The notes under the pieces: model-generated
Databases searched by the model: none
Seen by the model: the letters and a program-made list of their open reading frames with translations, nothing else
Told to the model about the DNA's origin: nothing
Part shown: positions 33,523 to 39,798 of the stretch, one piece after another
How the letters are laid out: every line of letters starts with the position of its first letter
How positions within the stretch are numbered: the first letter of the stretch is position 1
DNA from: Alysiella crassa DSM 2578
Lineage (GTDB): Bacteria > Pseudomonadota > Gammaproteobacteria > Burkholderiales > Neisseriaceae
NCBI RefSeq assembly: GCF_000745955.1
Contig: NZ_JQKH01000013.1
Span: forward strand, 1-39,818
Direction of reading: 5' to 3'
Length of the DNA stretch: 39,818 nucleotides
Made by a program: the position numbers and the translations under genes

Positions 33523-33544
33523 AATTTCTGTTTTGACAGAAATT
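33523..33544. promoter_or_regulatory. Palindromic operator before the DoxX-like gene
   Basis: AATTTCTGT, TTTG, ACAGAAATT: perfect 9-base arms with a 4-base centre, ending 13 bases before ATG 33558. TTGACA lies in the right half at 33533-33538, but the nearest -10 (TAAAAT, 33554-33559) overlaps the start codon, so the actual promoter may lie further upstream. It matches the operator at 32037-32060. Confidence 0.65.
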
Positions 33545-33557
33545 TTGGTAATTTAAA

Positions 33558-33929
33558 ATGAAAACGTATTTGGCTTATTCATTGGCTTTTTTGTGGCTGT
33601 GGAGTGGCATTCAACCCATTCTTTTTGCACCTGAATGGTCATTGCACTTATTGGCACAAGTGGGCATTCCACCCGATTGGCAAAAAAGCGTGTTTTATTT
33701 TTCATCGTGTTTGGACGTGGTTTTGGCAATCGCTTATTTGACCCAATTAAAAAACAAACCTTTGTTTTATTTGTTTCAATTTGCAACCGTGTTGGCGTAC
33801 AGCGTGATTATTGCGTTCAGGCTGCCTGAAATGTGGTTGCACCCATTTGCACCTTTAATCAAAAATATGCCGATTTTGGCGATTTTATTCTTTCTGTTTC
33901 AACAGAAAAAACAGGAGTTAAAAAAATGA
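33558..33929 (+). CDS. DoxX-like small membrane protein
   Basis: A 123-residue inner-membrane protein with four hydrophobic segments (about 4-22, 47-63, 68-88, 97-113), consistent with the DoxX-like family linked to thiol or quinone redox processes. The N terminus (MKTYLAYSLAFLWLWSGIQP) is typical. One DUS is translated as FRLPE at 86-90, at the end of a membrane helix. No ribosome site is visible before ATG 33558, and the operator ends only 13 bases away, so expression may rely on a very short leader. Its last four bases overlap the start of the DUF2269-like gene. Confidence 0.8.
   Translation: MKTYLAYSLAFLWLWSGIQPILFAPEWSLHLLAQVGIPPDWQKSVFYFSSCLDVVLAIAYLTQLKNKPLFYLFQFATVLAYSVIIAFRLPEMWLHPFAPLIKNMPILAILFFLFQQKKQELKK
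33891..33908. promoter_or_regulatory. Third match to the operator core
   Basis: TTTCTGT, TTCA, ACAGAAA: perfect 7-base arms with the same 4-base centre as the two upstream operators. It lies within the end of the DoxX-like gene, 17 bases before ATG 33926. Coding constraint or chance could explain it. Confidence 0.35.
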
Positions 33930-34408
33930 ATACTTACTTAATCGTCAAAACCTTGCACATCATTTCATCGGTTTTGATGGTGGGAACGGGCTTTGGCACA
34001 GCATTTTACCTGTTTTGGGCAAACCGAAGTGGCTCGGTGGCGGCGCAAGCGGTGGTTGCCAAATGGGTGATGAAAGCGGATTGGTGGTTTACCACGCCTG
34101 CGGTGATTTTTCAGCCTTTGTCGGGATTGTGGCTTTTAAATCAGTTGGGTATGCCCTTTACTTGGGACGGCGCGTGGCTGTGGGTTAAATGGACTTTGGC
34201 TTTGTATGCGCTGGCTGGGGTGTGTTGGCTGCCTGTGGTTTGGTTGCAAATCAAAATGGCAAAAATGGCGCAAGTGGCTTATGCAAAAGGGGAAAATGTG
34301 TTACCGACTGAATACAAGCGTTATCAAATGGCTTGGGAATGGCTGGGTTATCCTGCGTTTTGTGCGATGGTGGCGGTGTTTTTTCTGATGGTTCTGAAAC
34401 CGATGTAA
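33926..34408 (+). CDS. DUF2269-like integral membrane protein
   Basis: 160 residues with four membrane helices (about 7-30, 50-73, 80-105, 135-157). The first carries MNTYLIVKTLHIISSVLMVGTG with a histidine in the membrane, as in the DUF2269 family of predicted haem- or redox-linked membrane proteins. ATG 33926 overlaps the end of the DoxX-like gene by four bases (ATGA) and has AGGAG upstream, which supports it over in-frame starts further up. Translation coupling with the DoxX-like protein implies they work together. Biochemical function is not known to me. Confidence 0.82.
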   Translation: MNTYLIVKTLHIISSVLMVGTGFGTAFYLFWANRSGSVAAQAVVAKWVMKADWWFTTPAVIFQPLSGLWLLNQLGMPFTWDGAWLWVKWTLALYALAGVCWLPVVWLQIKMAKMAQVAYAKGENVLPTEYKRYQMAWEWLGYPAFCAMVAVFFLMVLKPM

Positions 34409-34438
34409 GCCGAATTGCCCGATATTTTCCGATTTTTT

Positions 34439-34483
34439 GGTGCGTGATACGCACCCTACAAACCCATTTTCAGGCTGCCTGAA
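34439..34483. repeat. Half DUS-tipped repeat, copy 8
   Basis: GGTGCGTGATACGCACCCTACA, then a DUS 15-mer at 34469-34483. Only the right half of the element is present. It lies inside the putative redox operon, between the DUF2269-like and first DCC genes. Confidence 0.65.
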
Positions 34484-34506
34484 AATTCAAAAACAAGGAT
34501 AAACCC

Positions 34507-34893
34507 ATGAAACCCCATCAATTTTTCTACGATTCCGAATGTCCACTCTGTGTGCGTGCTGTGAGTTTGCGTATGCAAAGCGCGAATGCCGACCACGTCC
34601 AGCCATTGAGCGTGCAAGGCAATGAAAATTTGCTTTTGCAACATGGTATTACGCCACAACAAGCCATGCGCGATTTGTACGCCATTGGCAACGATGGCAT
34701 GGTGTTGAACGGCATGCCCGCGCTGCGCCTGATTTACAGCGAAACGTTGGCGTGGGTGCGCTTGTCAAAATTGCCGATTTTGCGCCAGTTGAGCGATTGG
34801 GGCTATCCGCATATTGCGCGAAATCGCTACAAAATCCCGCGTTGGCTGTTGCGGCGACCCGATTGCGAAAGCGGAACGTGTTACCGCAAATGA
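34507..34893 (+). CDS. DCC-family thiol-disulfide oxidoreductase-like protein (DUF393), copy 1
   Basis: A 128-residue protein with the DUF393 hallmark FFYDSECPLC (Cys12, Cys15). The family has a thioredoxin-like fold with a C-P-x-C pair. The middle reads NGMPALRLIY and the end ARNRYKIPRWLLRRPDCESGTCYRK, with two further cysteines. There is no signal peptide, so it is cytoplasmic or peripheral. AAGGA precedes ATG 34507. A second DCC gene follows 74 bases downstream with the same order of motifs, a likely tandem duplication. Substrates are unknown. Confidence 0.85.
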   Translation: MKPHQFFYDSECPLCVRAVSLRMQSANADHVQPLSVQGNENLLLQHGITPQQAMRDLYAIGNDGMVLNGMPALRLIYSETLAWVRLSKLPILRQLSDWGYPHIARNRYKIPRWLLRRPDCESGTCYRK

Positions 34894-34967
34894 TTTCAGG
34901 CTGCCTGAAACCCTAGCGGATGGCAATAAAAAATCAAATTTATCATAATAAAACAAGGAATTAAAAT

Positions 34968-35375
34968 ATGAAACACCAAATTTTCTACGATGCCGAATGC
35001 CCTTTGTGTGCGCGAGAAATGGCGTTGCTGAACGAAAGCCGCCGAGCTGTGGAATACGACACCGTCCCTATTCAGGGCAATGAAGACAAGCTGGCGCAAC
35101 TGGGCGTGTCGGTGGCGGACGCGATGACTTATCTGCACGCGCTGGACAAAGACGGCAATTTGTTGCGCGGCATGCCTGCGGTGCGTTTGGTGCATCGCGG
35201 TTTGGACGATTGGACGATTGTCAAAATCACGCATTTGCCGATTGCCAAACAGCTTGCCGATTGGTTTTACCCAATTTTTGCGCGCAACCGTAACCGTTTC
35301 CCTACTTGGTTGATTGGTAAGCCAAAATGTGAAAATGGGGTGTGCAATGTGCCGTATCATCAGCGTAAAAAATGA
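34968..35375 (+). CDS. DCC-family thiol-disulfide oxidoreductase-like protein (DUF393), copy 2
   Basis: 135 residues, a paralogue of the preceding gene: IFYDAECPLC (Cys11, Cys14), RGMPAVRLVH in the middle, and ARNRNRFPTWLIGKPKCENGVC at the end with the same distal cysteine pair. The two copies share the layout but differ at many positions, so the duplication is not recent. AAGGAA precedes ATG 34968. It lies between copy 1 and a two-helix membrane protein in the same direction. Confidence 0.85.
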   Translation: MKHQIFYDAECPLCAREMALLNESRRAVEYDTVPIQGNEDKLAQLGVSVADAMTYLHALDKDGNLLRGMPAVRLVHRGLDDWTIVKITHLPIAKQLADWFYPIFARNRNRFPTWLIGKPKCENGVCNVPYHQRKK

Positions 35376-35409
35376 TTTTTAATTTTTTCAAATATTTGGG
35401 AGTTGAATT

Positions 35410-35814
35410 ATGGACGTTTTTGAATTAATCGTGATGGCGGCAATTGCGCTGGCAGTCAGTCTGGTGTGCTGGTTTTTATTGAGTGCGCCCTTGAAAAAAA
35501 CGCTGGGATTTCTGTGCGATGACGAGCGCGATGGCGTGAAAGAAGTTGCAGCGATGTTTTGGCAACGGCTGTATTTGGGGCTGACGCTGTTTTTGCCTTT
35601 GTTGTGTGTGCTGTTGTTTGTGCCGAGTTTTGCGGAAAATTTGGGGCAGACGGTTTTGTATTCGCTGCGTTGGGCGATTTTTGGCGGCGTGAGTTTGCTG
35701 TTGGTGCTGGCGTATTTGGTTCGCAAACAAATTTATCAGTTGCAAAACGGCACAGCTTTCAGGCAGCCTGAACGCAAAATCGTGGTGCAAAAAGCGGAAA
35801 CAATCGCAGAATAA
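35410..35814 (+). CDS. Two-helix membrane protein, unknown
   Basis: 134 residues. Hydrophobic segments lie at about 3-22 (MDVFELIVMAAIALAVSLVC), 55-75 and 90-108, with a cytoplasmic-looking basic tail. A DUS is translated as RQPERK near the C terminus. GGGAG precedes ATG 35410. I do not recognise the family. Its place among DCC and DoxX-like genes suggests a role in the same membrane redox module. Confidence 0.7.
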   Translation: MDVFELIVMAAIALAVSLVCWFLLSAPLKKTLGFLCDDERDGVKEVAAMFWQRLYLGLTLFLPLLCVLLFVPSFAENLGQTVLYSLRWAIFGGVSLLLVLAYLVRKQIYQLQNGTAFRQPERKIVVQKAETIAE

Positions 35815-35825
35815 GCAATTGTTTT

Positions 35826-35922
35826 TTCAGGTAGCCTTTCAGTACACGACATTTTGTAGGTCGGGCATGAATGCCCGACCTACGGAAATGATTTTTTGTC
35901 GTGTACTGAAAGGCAGCCTGAA
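35826..35922. repeat. DUS-tipped repeat, copy 9, with a different core
   Basis: Outer arms TTCAGGTAGCCTTTCAGTACACGACA and TGTCGTGTACTGAAAGGCAGCCTGAA. The usual GTAGGGTGCG core is replaced by a perfect palindrome: GTAGGTCGGGCAT and ATGCCCGACCTAC (35856-35883) with a 2-base centre. The left DUS is the AGGCTACCTGAA variant. Confidence 0.8.
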
Positions 35923-35955
35923 AAATTTTACCATTTGATTTTAAAGGATAATATA

Positions 35956-36792
35956 ATGAATATTTTGATTTTTGGCGGACGCGGTTTCATTGGAAAACAA
36001 ATTGTGCGGATTTTGCGCGAGCGCGGACATCACGTTCACATCGCCACACGGCAAGAAATTGATTTTACGAATTTAAATGAAATCAACGCGAAACAAGTTT
36101 TGCAAAATCAAGATGTGATTGTGAACGCGGTCGGTGTGATGTCGCGCCATGCCGATGTTTTGGAAACCGTCCATCATCACACGCCCGCCAAATTGGCAAA
36201 ATGGGCGCATGAATTGGGCGTGAAACATTGGGTGCAACTTTCCGCTTTGGGCGCGGACGCGGCGCATGAAGTGCCGTTTGTGGGCAGCAAAGGGCGTGGC
36301 GATGTGGCGGTGTGCGCGAGCGGTTTGAGCGTGAATATTGGGCGACCGTCAGTCGTGTTCGGGCGCGGTGGCGAGAGTTGCGAAGCATTTTTGAAAATGG
36401 CGAATATGCCGATTTGGGCATTGCCGAATGGTGGCGAATTTGATTTTCAGCCCGTGCATGTGTTTGATGTGGCAGAAGGTTTGGCGAATATGGTGGACAA
36501 TCCGCTTGAACATGGCGCGATTGTGAACATGACGGGCGCAACGCAACACACTTTGGCGGATTATTTGCAGACTTTGCGCCAAGTCATTCATCACAAACAG
36601 AATAAATTGACGATTATCCCCATTCCGATGGCTTTGATTGCGCCCACTTTGCCCTTAACCAATATCATCACAAATGGCTTTTTGAGTGCCAATAGCATGA
36701 AATTATTGCAACAAGGTTCATGCGCGGACAATGCGGATTTTGCCAAATTATTGGGGCGTAAACCTTTAGGGGTGCGTGAATTTATTTATTAA
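35956..36792 (+). CDS. NAD(P)-binding epimerase/dehydratase-like protein (NDUFA9-like SDR)
   Basis: 278 residues from ATG 35956, which follows AAGGATAATATA. An upstream in-frame ATG at 35896 would translate the repeat element and is rejected. The N terminus has the Rossmann motif GGRGFIGKQIV (residues 7-13 GxxGxxG), then VNAVGVMSRH near 59, HWVQLSALGAD near 93, and GRPSVVFGRG near 130. This is the extended, atypical SDR group related to complex I subunit NDUFA9, which often lacks the catalytic Tyr-x3-Lys. It closes the putative redox cluster, but a repeat separates it from the gene before, so it may have its own promoter. Confidence 0.85.
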   Translation: MNILIFGGRGFIGKQIVRILRERGHHVHIATRQEIDFTNLNEINAKQVLQNQDVIVNAVGVMSRHADVLETVHHHTPAKLAKWAHELGVKHWVQLSALGADAAHEVPFVGSKGRGDVAVCASGLSVNIGRPSVVFGRGGESCEAFLKMANMPIWALPNGGEFDFQPVHVFDVAEGLANMVDNPLEHGAIVNMTGATQHTLADYLQTLRQVIHHKQNKLTIIPIPMALIAPTLPLTNIITNGFLSANSMKLLQQGSCADNADFAKLLGRKPLGVREFIY

Positions 36793-36800
36793 AGTTGGTT

Positions 36801-36838
36801 TTCAGGCTGCCTGTTTGATAAAAAACAGGCAGCCTGAA
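36801..36838 (+). terminator. DUS-pair hairpin after the epimerase-like gene
   Basis: A 12-bp inverted DUS stem with a 14-base loop that itself holds TGTTT/AAACA. No strong T run follows. Confidence 0.6.
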
Positions 36839-36894
36839 AATAATAATTTGTGTCATAATGCTATTTTTATGTTCAGATAAAACAAGGTTATATT

Positions 36895-37455
36895 ATGAAA
36901 ATCAAAGTTTTAATTCTTGCTACGACTTTATTGTTTGCCGCGCCCACATTCGCGCAAACGCCCAGCGATGAATCGCTTAATAAAATGATGTCGCTGATGA
37001 ATATTGAACAAAGTCTCAAAGACATGGAAGCAGGCATGCCCACCGCGATTGAGCAAATGTTGCAACATTCATTAGACCAAGACCCTGATTTAAAAAAATT
37101 ACCCGCCCACAAAGCGCAAAAAATCAAAGCCATCGTGCAAAAATATGTCAATGAAGCCGCACAAGAAAGCATGGGCAATGCCTTGATTCGGGCGGCGATG
37201 TTTGAATCTTTCCTGAAAATCGCCAAACGCCACTACACGCAAGCCGAAGTGGACGCCATGAATGCCTTTTTAAGCACGCCCGAAGGCGCAAGCATGACGC
37301 AAAAACAAGGCAAAGTGATGGCGGAATTTATGCCTGATTTTATGCAAACCGTTGCGCCGATTCAGGACAAGATTTTGCGCGAAAAACTGGCATTGGCGCA
37401 CCAAGAAATTGAAACCGTGATTGGCAAACCCAAAGCAGCTAAAAAGAAAAAATAA
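36895..37455 (+). CDS. DUF2059-containing exported protein
   Basis: A 186-residue secreted protein: signal peptide MKIKVLILATTLLFAAPTFA with cleavage after TFA (about residue 20). The mature part is helical and matches the DUF2059 pattern: a helical start, then FLKIAKRHYTQAEVDAMNAFLSTPEG near residue 105, in which YT-x-E-x-D-A-M-x-x-F is characteristic. It ends in a lysine-rich tail. Function is not known; it is probably periplasmic. It is monocistronic, bounded by a DUS hairpin upstream and a repeat downstream. Confidence 0.82.
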   Translation: MKIKVLILATTLLFAAPTFAQTPSDESLNKMMSLMNIEQSLKDMEAGMPTAIEQMLQHSLDQDPDLKKLPAHKAQKIKAIVQKYVNEAAQESMGNALIRAAMFESFLKIAKRHYTQAEVDAMNAFLSTPEGASMTQKQGKVMAEFMPDFMQTVAPIQDKILREKLALAHQEIETVIGKPKAAKKKK

Positions 37456-37458
37456 GGT

Positions 37459-37554
37459 TTCAGGCTGCCTGACAGTACACGACAAGTTTTCCAATCGCAA
37501 AAATGTAGGGTGCACCCTACTGTTATTTTTGTCGTGTATTGTAGGCAGCCTAAA
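37459..37554. repeat. DUS-tipped repeat, copy 10, with collapsed core
   Basis: Outer arms TTCAGGCTGCCTGACAGTACACGACAA and TTGTCGTGTATTGTAGGCAGCCT. The core is reduced to the perfect 16-base palindrome GTAGGGTGCACCCTAC (37505-37520), as if the two inner arms had fused. Its right end supplies AAGGAA, the ribosome site of the next gene. Confidence 0.8.
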
Positions 37555-37565
37555 AGGAATAATTG

Positions 37566-38390
37566 ATGCAATTTAATCAGAAAACATTGTTTTTCATCGT
37601 CTTAATCCTTGGCATCATTTTGCCAATTTTAAATTTTGAAAATTTGTCTACTTTTGTCATTATTACTTTTTATGGTTATGTATTGGCAAATTGTTTTAAT
37701 TTGGAAAAGTATGCGTTTAATTGGAATTCAATTATTTCATTATGGCTTGATAGGACAGGTCTTTTTTTACTGTTGGCTATTTTACCTTTTGGAGATGCTT
37801 TTATTGCTGCCCATTGGGGGACATTTTTTGCTTTTTTATATCTATATTTCATTGCATTCATATTTAATTATGAATCTTTGAAATCGCGTTTTATGGCTAT
37901 TTTTACTTTAATTGCTTGTATTCTTGCTGTTTTGCAAGCAAACAGCAATTTTGCAGAAAATCAATCCAGAATAGAAAGACATCAGGCACATCATTCGGCT
38001 TCAGGTATTATTCCTGATAATGTTACAGAAGAAGTTACGTATGGTAGTCGTGGGGCAAAAAATTATCATTATTACTTAAATATCAATAATTTGCGTTTTA
38101 ATTGCGAAATGGAAATAGATGATGATATGGATAAATTATTATGCCAAGATATTTATCAATATGCAGGTAAAACAGCAGATATTTCCTATTTTTTTCAAGT
38201 TAATGAACAATTAAAGATTTTATCGGTACAAGTAGATAAGCAAGTTTTGTGGTCGCCAAAACAAACTCTAACTTTACATCAAAATAACAGAAATCGTTTT
38301 TTAGATGAATTGTTATCTGGTTTGTTGTGGATTACATTACCATTTACTTTATTGTATTTTTGGGCACGGAAAATTGTTCAGGTAGCCTGA
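37566..38390 (+). CDS. AT-rich membrane orphan
   Basis: 274 residues from ATG 37566; the TTG just before is rejected. Four hydrophobic segments span about residues 8-135 and another lies near the C terminus (LLSGLLWITLPFTLLYFW). Between them is a soluble domain of about 110 residues (RIERHQAHHSASGIIPDN onward) with two cysteines (NCEMEIDDDMDKLLC). No family recognised. Composition is clearly more AT-rich than its neighbours, as for the other two orphans at 7621 and 32662. The ribosome site AAGGAA comes from the end of the repeat element. The last codons, CAG GTA GCC TGA, are a variant DUS that provides the stop. Confidence 0.65.
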   Translation: MQFNQKTLFFIVLILGIILPILNFENLSTFVIITFYGYVLANCFNLEKYAFNWNSIISLWLDRTGLFLLLAILPFGDAFIAAHWGTFFAFLYLYFIAFIFNYESLKSRFMAIFTLIACILAVLQANSNFAENQSRIERHQAHHSASGIIPDNVTEEVTYGSRGAKNYHYYLNINNLRFNCEMEIDDDMDKLLCQDIYQYAGKTADISYFFQVNEQLKILSVQVDKQVLWSPKQTLTLHQNNRNRFLDELLSGLLWITLPFTLLYFWARKIVQVA

Positions 38391-38569
38391 AGCCTTTACA
38401 AAACCCCATTTTTGAACTTTTTGAAAAATAAATTTATTAAAATTCAAAATATTAAAATTTTTTAAATATTAAATTTTAGGAGTTTTACAAAGGTTTTAGC
38501 CCGAAAATATTTTCAGGCTGCCTTTGTGTTAAAATTCCCCCTTTATTTTTATTCAACGAAAGACAAATC
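38391..38569. other. AT-rich leader of ychF
   Basis: The first 100 bases are extremely AT-rich, with overlapping inverted motifs around AAATTTTTTAAATATTAAATTT. One DUS lies at 38513. TAAAAT at 38530-38535 may be the ychF -10 box, but no matching -35 is seen. No gene is present. Confidence 0.4.
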
Positions 38570-39661
38570 ATGAGTTTAAAATGCGGCATTGTCGGCTTAC
38601 CCAATGTAGGAAAATCCACTTTATTCAACGCCTTAACCAAATCAGGCATTGAAGCAGCCAACTACCCATTCTGTACCATTGAGCCGAATGTGGGCATTGT
38701 GGAAGTCCCCGACCCACGCATGAACGAACTGGCGAAAATCGTCAATCCGCAAAAAATGCAGCCTGCGATTGTGGAATTTGTGGACATCGCAGGTTTGGTG
38801 GCGGGCGCGAGCAAAGGCGAAGGTTTGGGCAATCAGTTTTTGGCAAATATTCGTGAAACAGACGCGATTGTGAACGTAGTGCGTTGTTTTGACGATGATA
38901 ATATTATCCACGTTGCAGGACGCGTTGACCCGATTGCCGATATTGAAACGATTGGCACAGAATTGGCATTGGCGGATTTGGCTAGCGTGGAAAAAGCGAT
39001 TTTGCGCGAAGGCAAACGTGCCAAAGCAGGCGACAAAGACGCGCAAAAACTGGTCGCCATTTTGGAAAAACTGTTGCCGCATTTGAATGAAGGCAAGCCT
39101 GTTCGCTCTTTTGGTTTGGACAAAGAAGAAATGGCGTTGATTAAACCTTTGTTTTTATTGACGGCAAAACCTGCGATGTATGTCGGCAATGTGGCGGAAG
39201 ATGGCTTTGAAAACAATCCCCATTTGGCGCGTTTGCAAGAATTAGCCGCGAAAGAAAATGCGCCTGTGGTGGCGGTGTGCGCGGCATTGGAAAGCGAAAT
39301 TGCGGAATTAGATGATGCGGAAAAAGTAGAATTTTTGGCGGAAATGGGTTTGGCAGAACCGGGGTTAAACCGTTTGATTCGTGCAGGTTATGATTTGCTG
39401 GGCTTGCAAACTTATTTCACGGCGGGTGTAAAAGAAGTTCGCGCGTGGACAATCAAAAAAGGCGACACCGCCCCACAAGCGGCTGGCGTGATTCACACCG
39501 ATTTTGAACGCGGTTTCATTCGTGCCCAAGTGATTGCTTATGATGATTTTATTGCGCTCGGTGGCGAAACCAAAGCCAAAGAAGCAGGCAAAATGCGTGC
39601 CGAAGGCAAAGAATACATTGTGCAAGATGGCGATGTGATTCATTTCTTATTTAATGTATAA
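38570..39661 (+). CDS. ychF: Ribosome-binding ATPase YchF/OLA1
   Basis: An OBG-family P-loop ATPase that binds ribosomes and responds to oxidative stress. The 363 residues equal the common length. Motifs: [18 protein letters not shown] (P-loop, residues 8-16), [17 protein letters not shown] near 36, [25 protein letters not shown] near 70, the TGS-like C-terminal domain with [37 protein letters not shown] near 280-315, and the end [12 protein letters not shown] weak ribosome site (GAAAG) precedes ATG 38570. It is usually next to pth; that gene is not seen here. Confidence 0.98.
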   Translation: MSLKCGIVGLPNVGKSTLFNALTKSGIEAANYPFCTIEPNVGIVEVPDPRMNELAKIVNPQKMQPAIVEFVDIAGLVAGASKGEGLGNQFLANIRETDAIVNVVRCFDDDNIIHVAGRVDPIADIETIGTELALADLASVEKAILREGKRAKAGDKDAQKLVAILEKLLPHLNEGKPVRSFGLDKEEMALIKPLFLLTAKPAMYVGNVAEDGFENNPHLARLQELAAKENAPVVAVCAALESEIAELDDAEKVEFLAEMGLAEPGLNRLIRAGYDLLGLQTYFTAGVKEVRAWTIKKGDTAPQAAGVIHTDFERGFIRAQVIAYDDFIALGGETKAKEAGKMRAEGKEYIVQDGDVIHFLFNV

Positions 39662-39698
39662 GTTTTTTCGGTATAATTGTTTTCAGGTAGTTTGAGTT

Positions 39699-39726
39699 TT
39701 CAGGCTGCCTTTCAGTACACGACAAA
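39699..39726. repeat. Half DUS-tipped repeat, copy 11
   Basis: TTCAGGCTGCCTTTCAGTACACGACAA with no matching right half within the window. A degenerate DUS (TTCAGGTAGTTTGA) precedes it, and TATAAT occurs at 39672-39677. Confidence 0.6.
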
Positions 39727-39798
39727 AAAAGTACAATAAAAAAAGAAGTCCGCATCAATTCAGTGGTATCGTATTAATTTTCTCACGACTAATCCAAT

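Larger units (their letters stand above)
4..39710. repeat. DNA uptake sequences (DUS), kingDUS and simDUS dialects, about 70 copies
   Basis: The 12-mers AGGCAGCCTGAA and AGGCTGCCTGAA occur on both strands throughout. Many lie in the 15-mer TTCAGGC(A/T)GCCTGAA, which carries one dialect on each strand. Approximate starts, by eye: 4, 140, 305, 814, 991, 2529, 2546, 3171, 3240, 3391, 3628, 4859, 4887, 4945, 5815, 6417, 8796, 8917, 9476, 10015, 10033, 10294, 11665, 12409, 12426, 12864, 14590, 14698, 15331, 15875, 16737, 17004, 17996, 18582, 18667, 19277, 20114, 20992, 21013, 21135, 21730, 22502, 23232, 23252, 23357, 23791, 24254, 24648, 25602, 26346, 26805, 26941, 28030, 28977, 28995, 29387, 29590, 30875, 30933, 31990, 32009, 33464, 33815, 34470, 34896, 35757, 35911, 36801, 36827, 37459, 38513, 39699. 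In competent Neisseriaceae such 12-mers mark self-DNA for type IV pilus uptake through ComP. Inverted pairs double as hairpins after genes. The list is not exhaustive. Confidence 0.95.

Noticed and set aside
35896-35955. Twenty-codon N-terminal extension of the epimerase-like gene
   Set aside because: It translates the repeat tip and DUS. ATG 35956 has a proper ribosome site and begins directly with the Rossmann strand.
10015-36838. All inverted DUS pairs as strong terminators
   Set aside because: Several (10015, 20993, 36801) lack a T run, so I kept them as hairpins of lower confidence.
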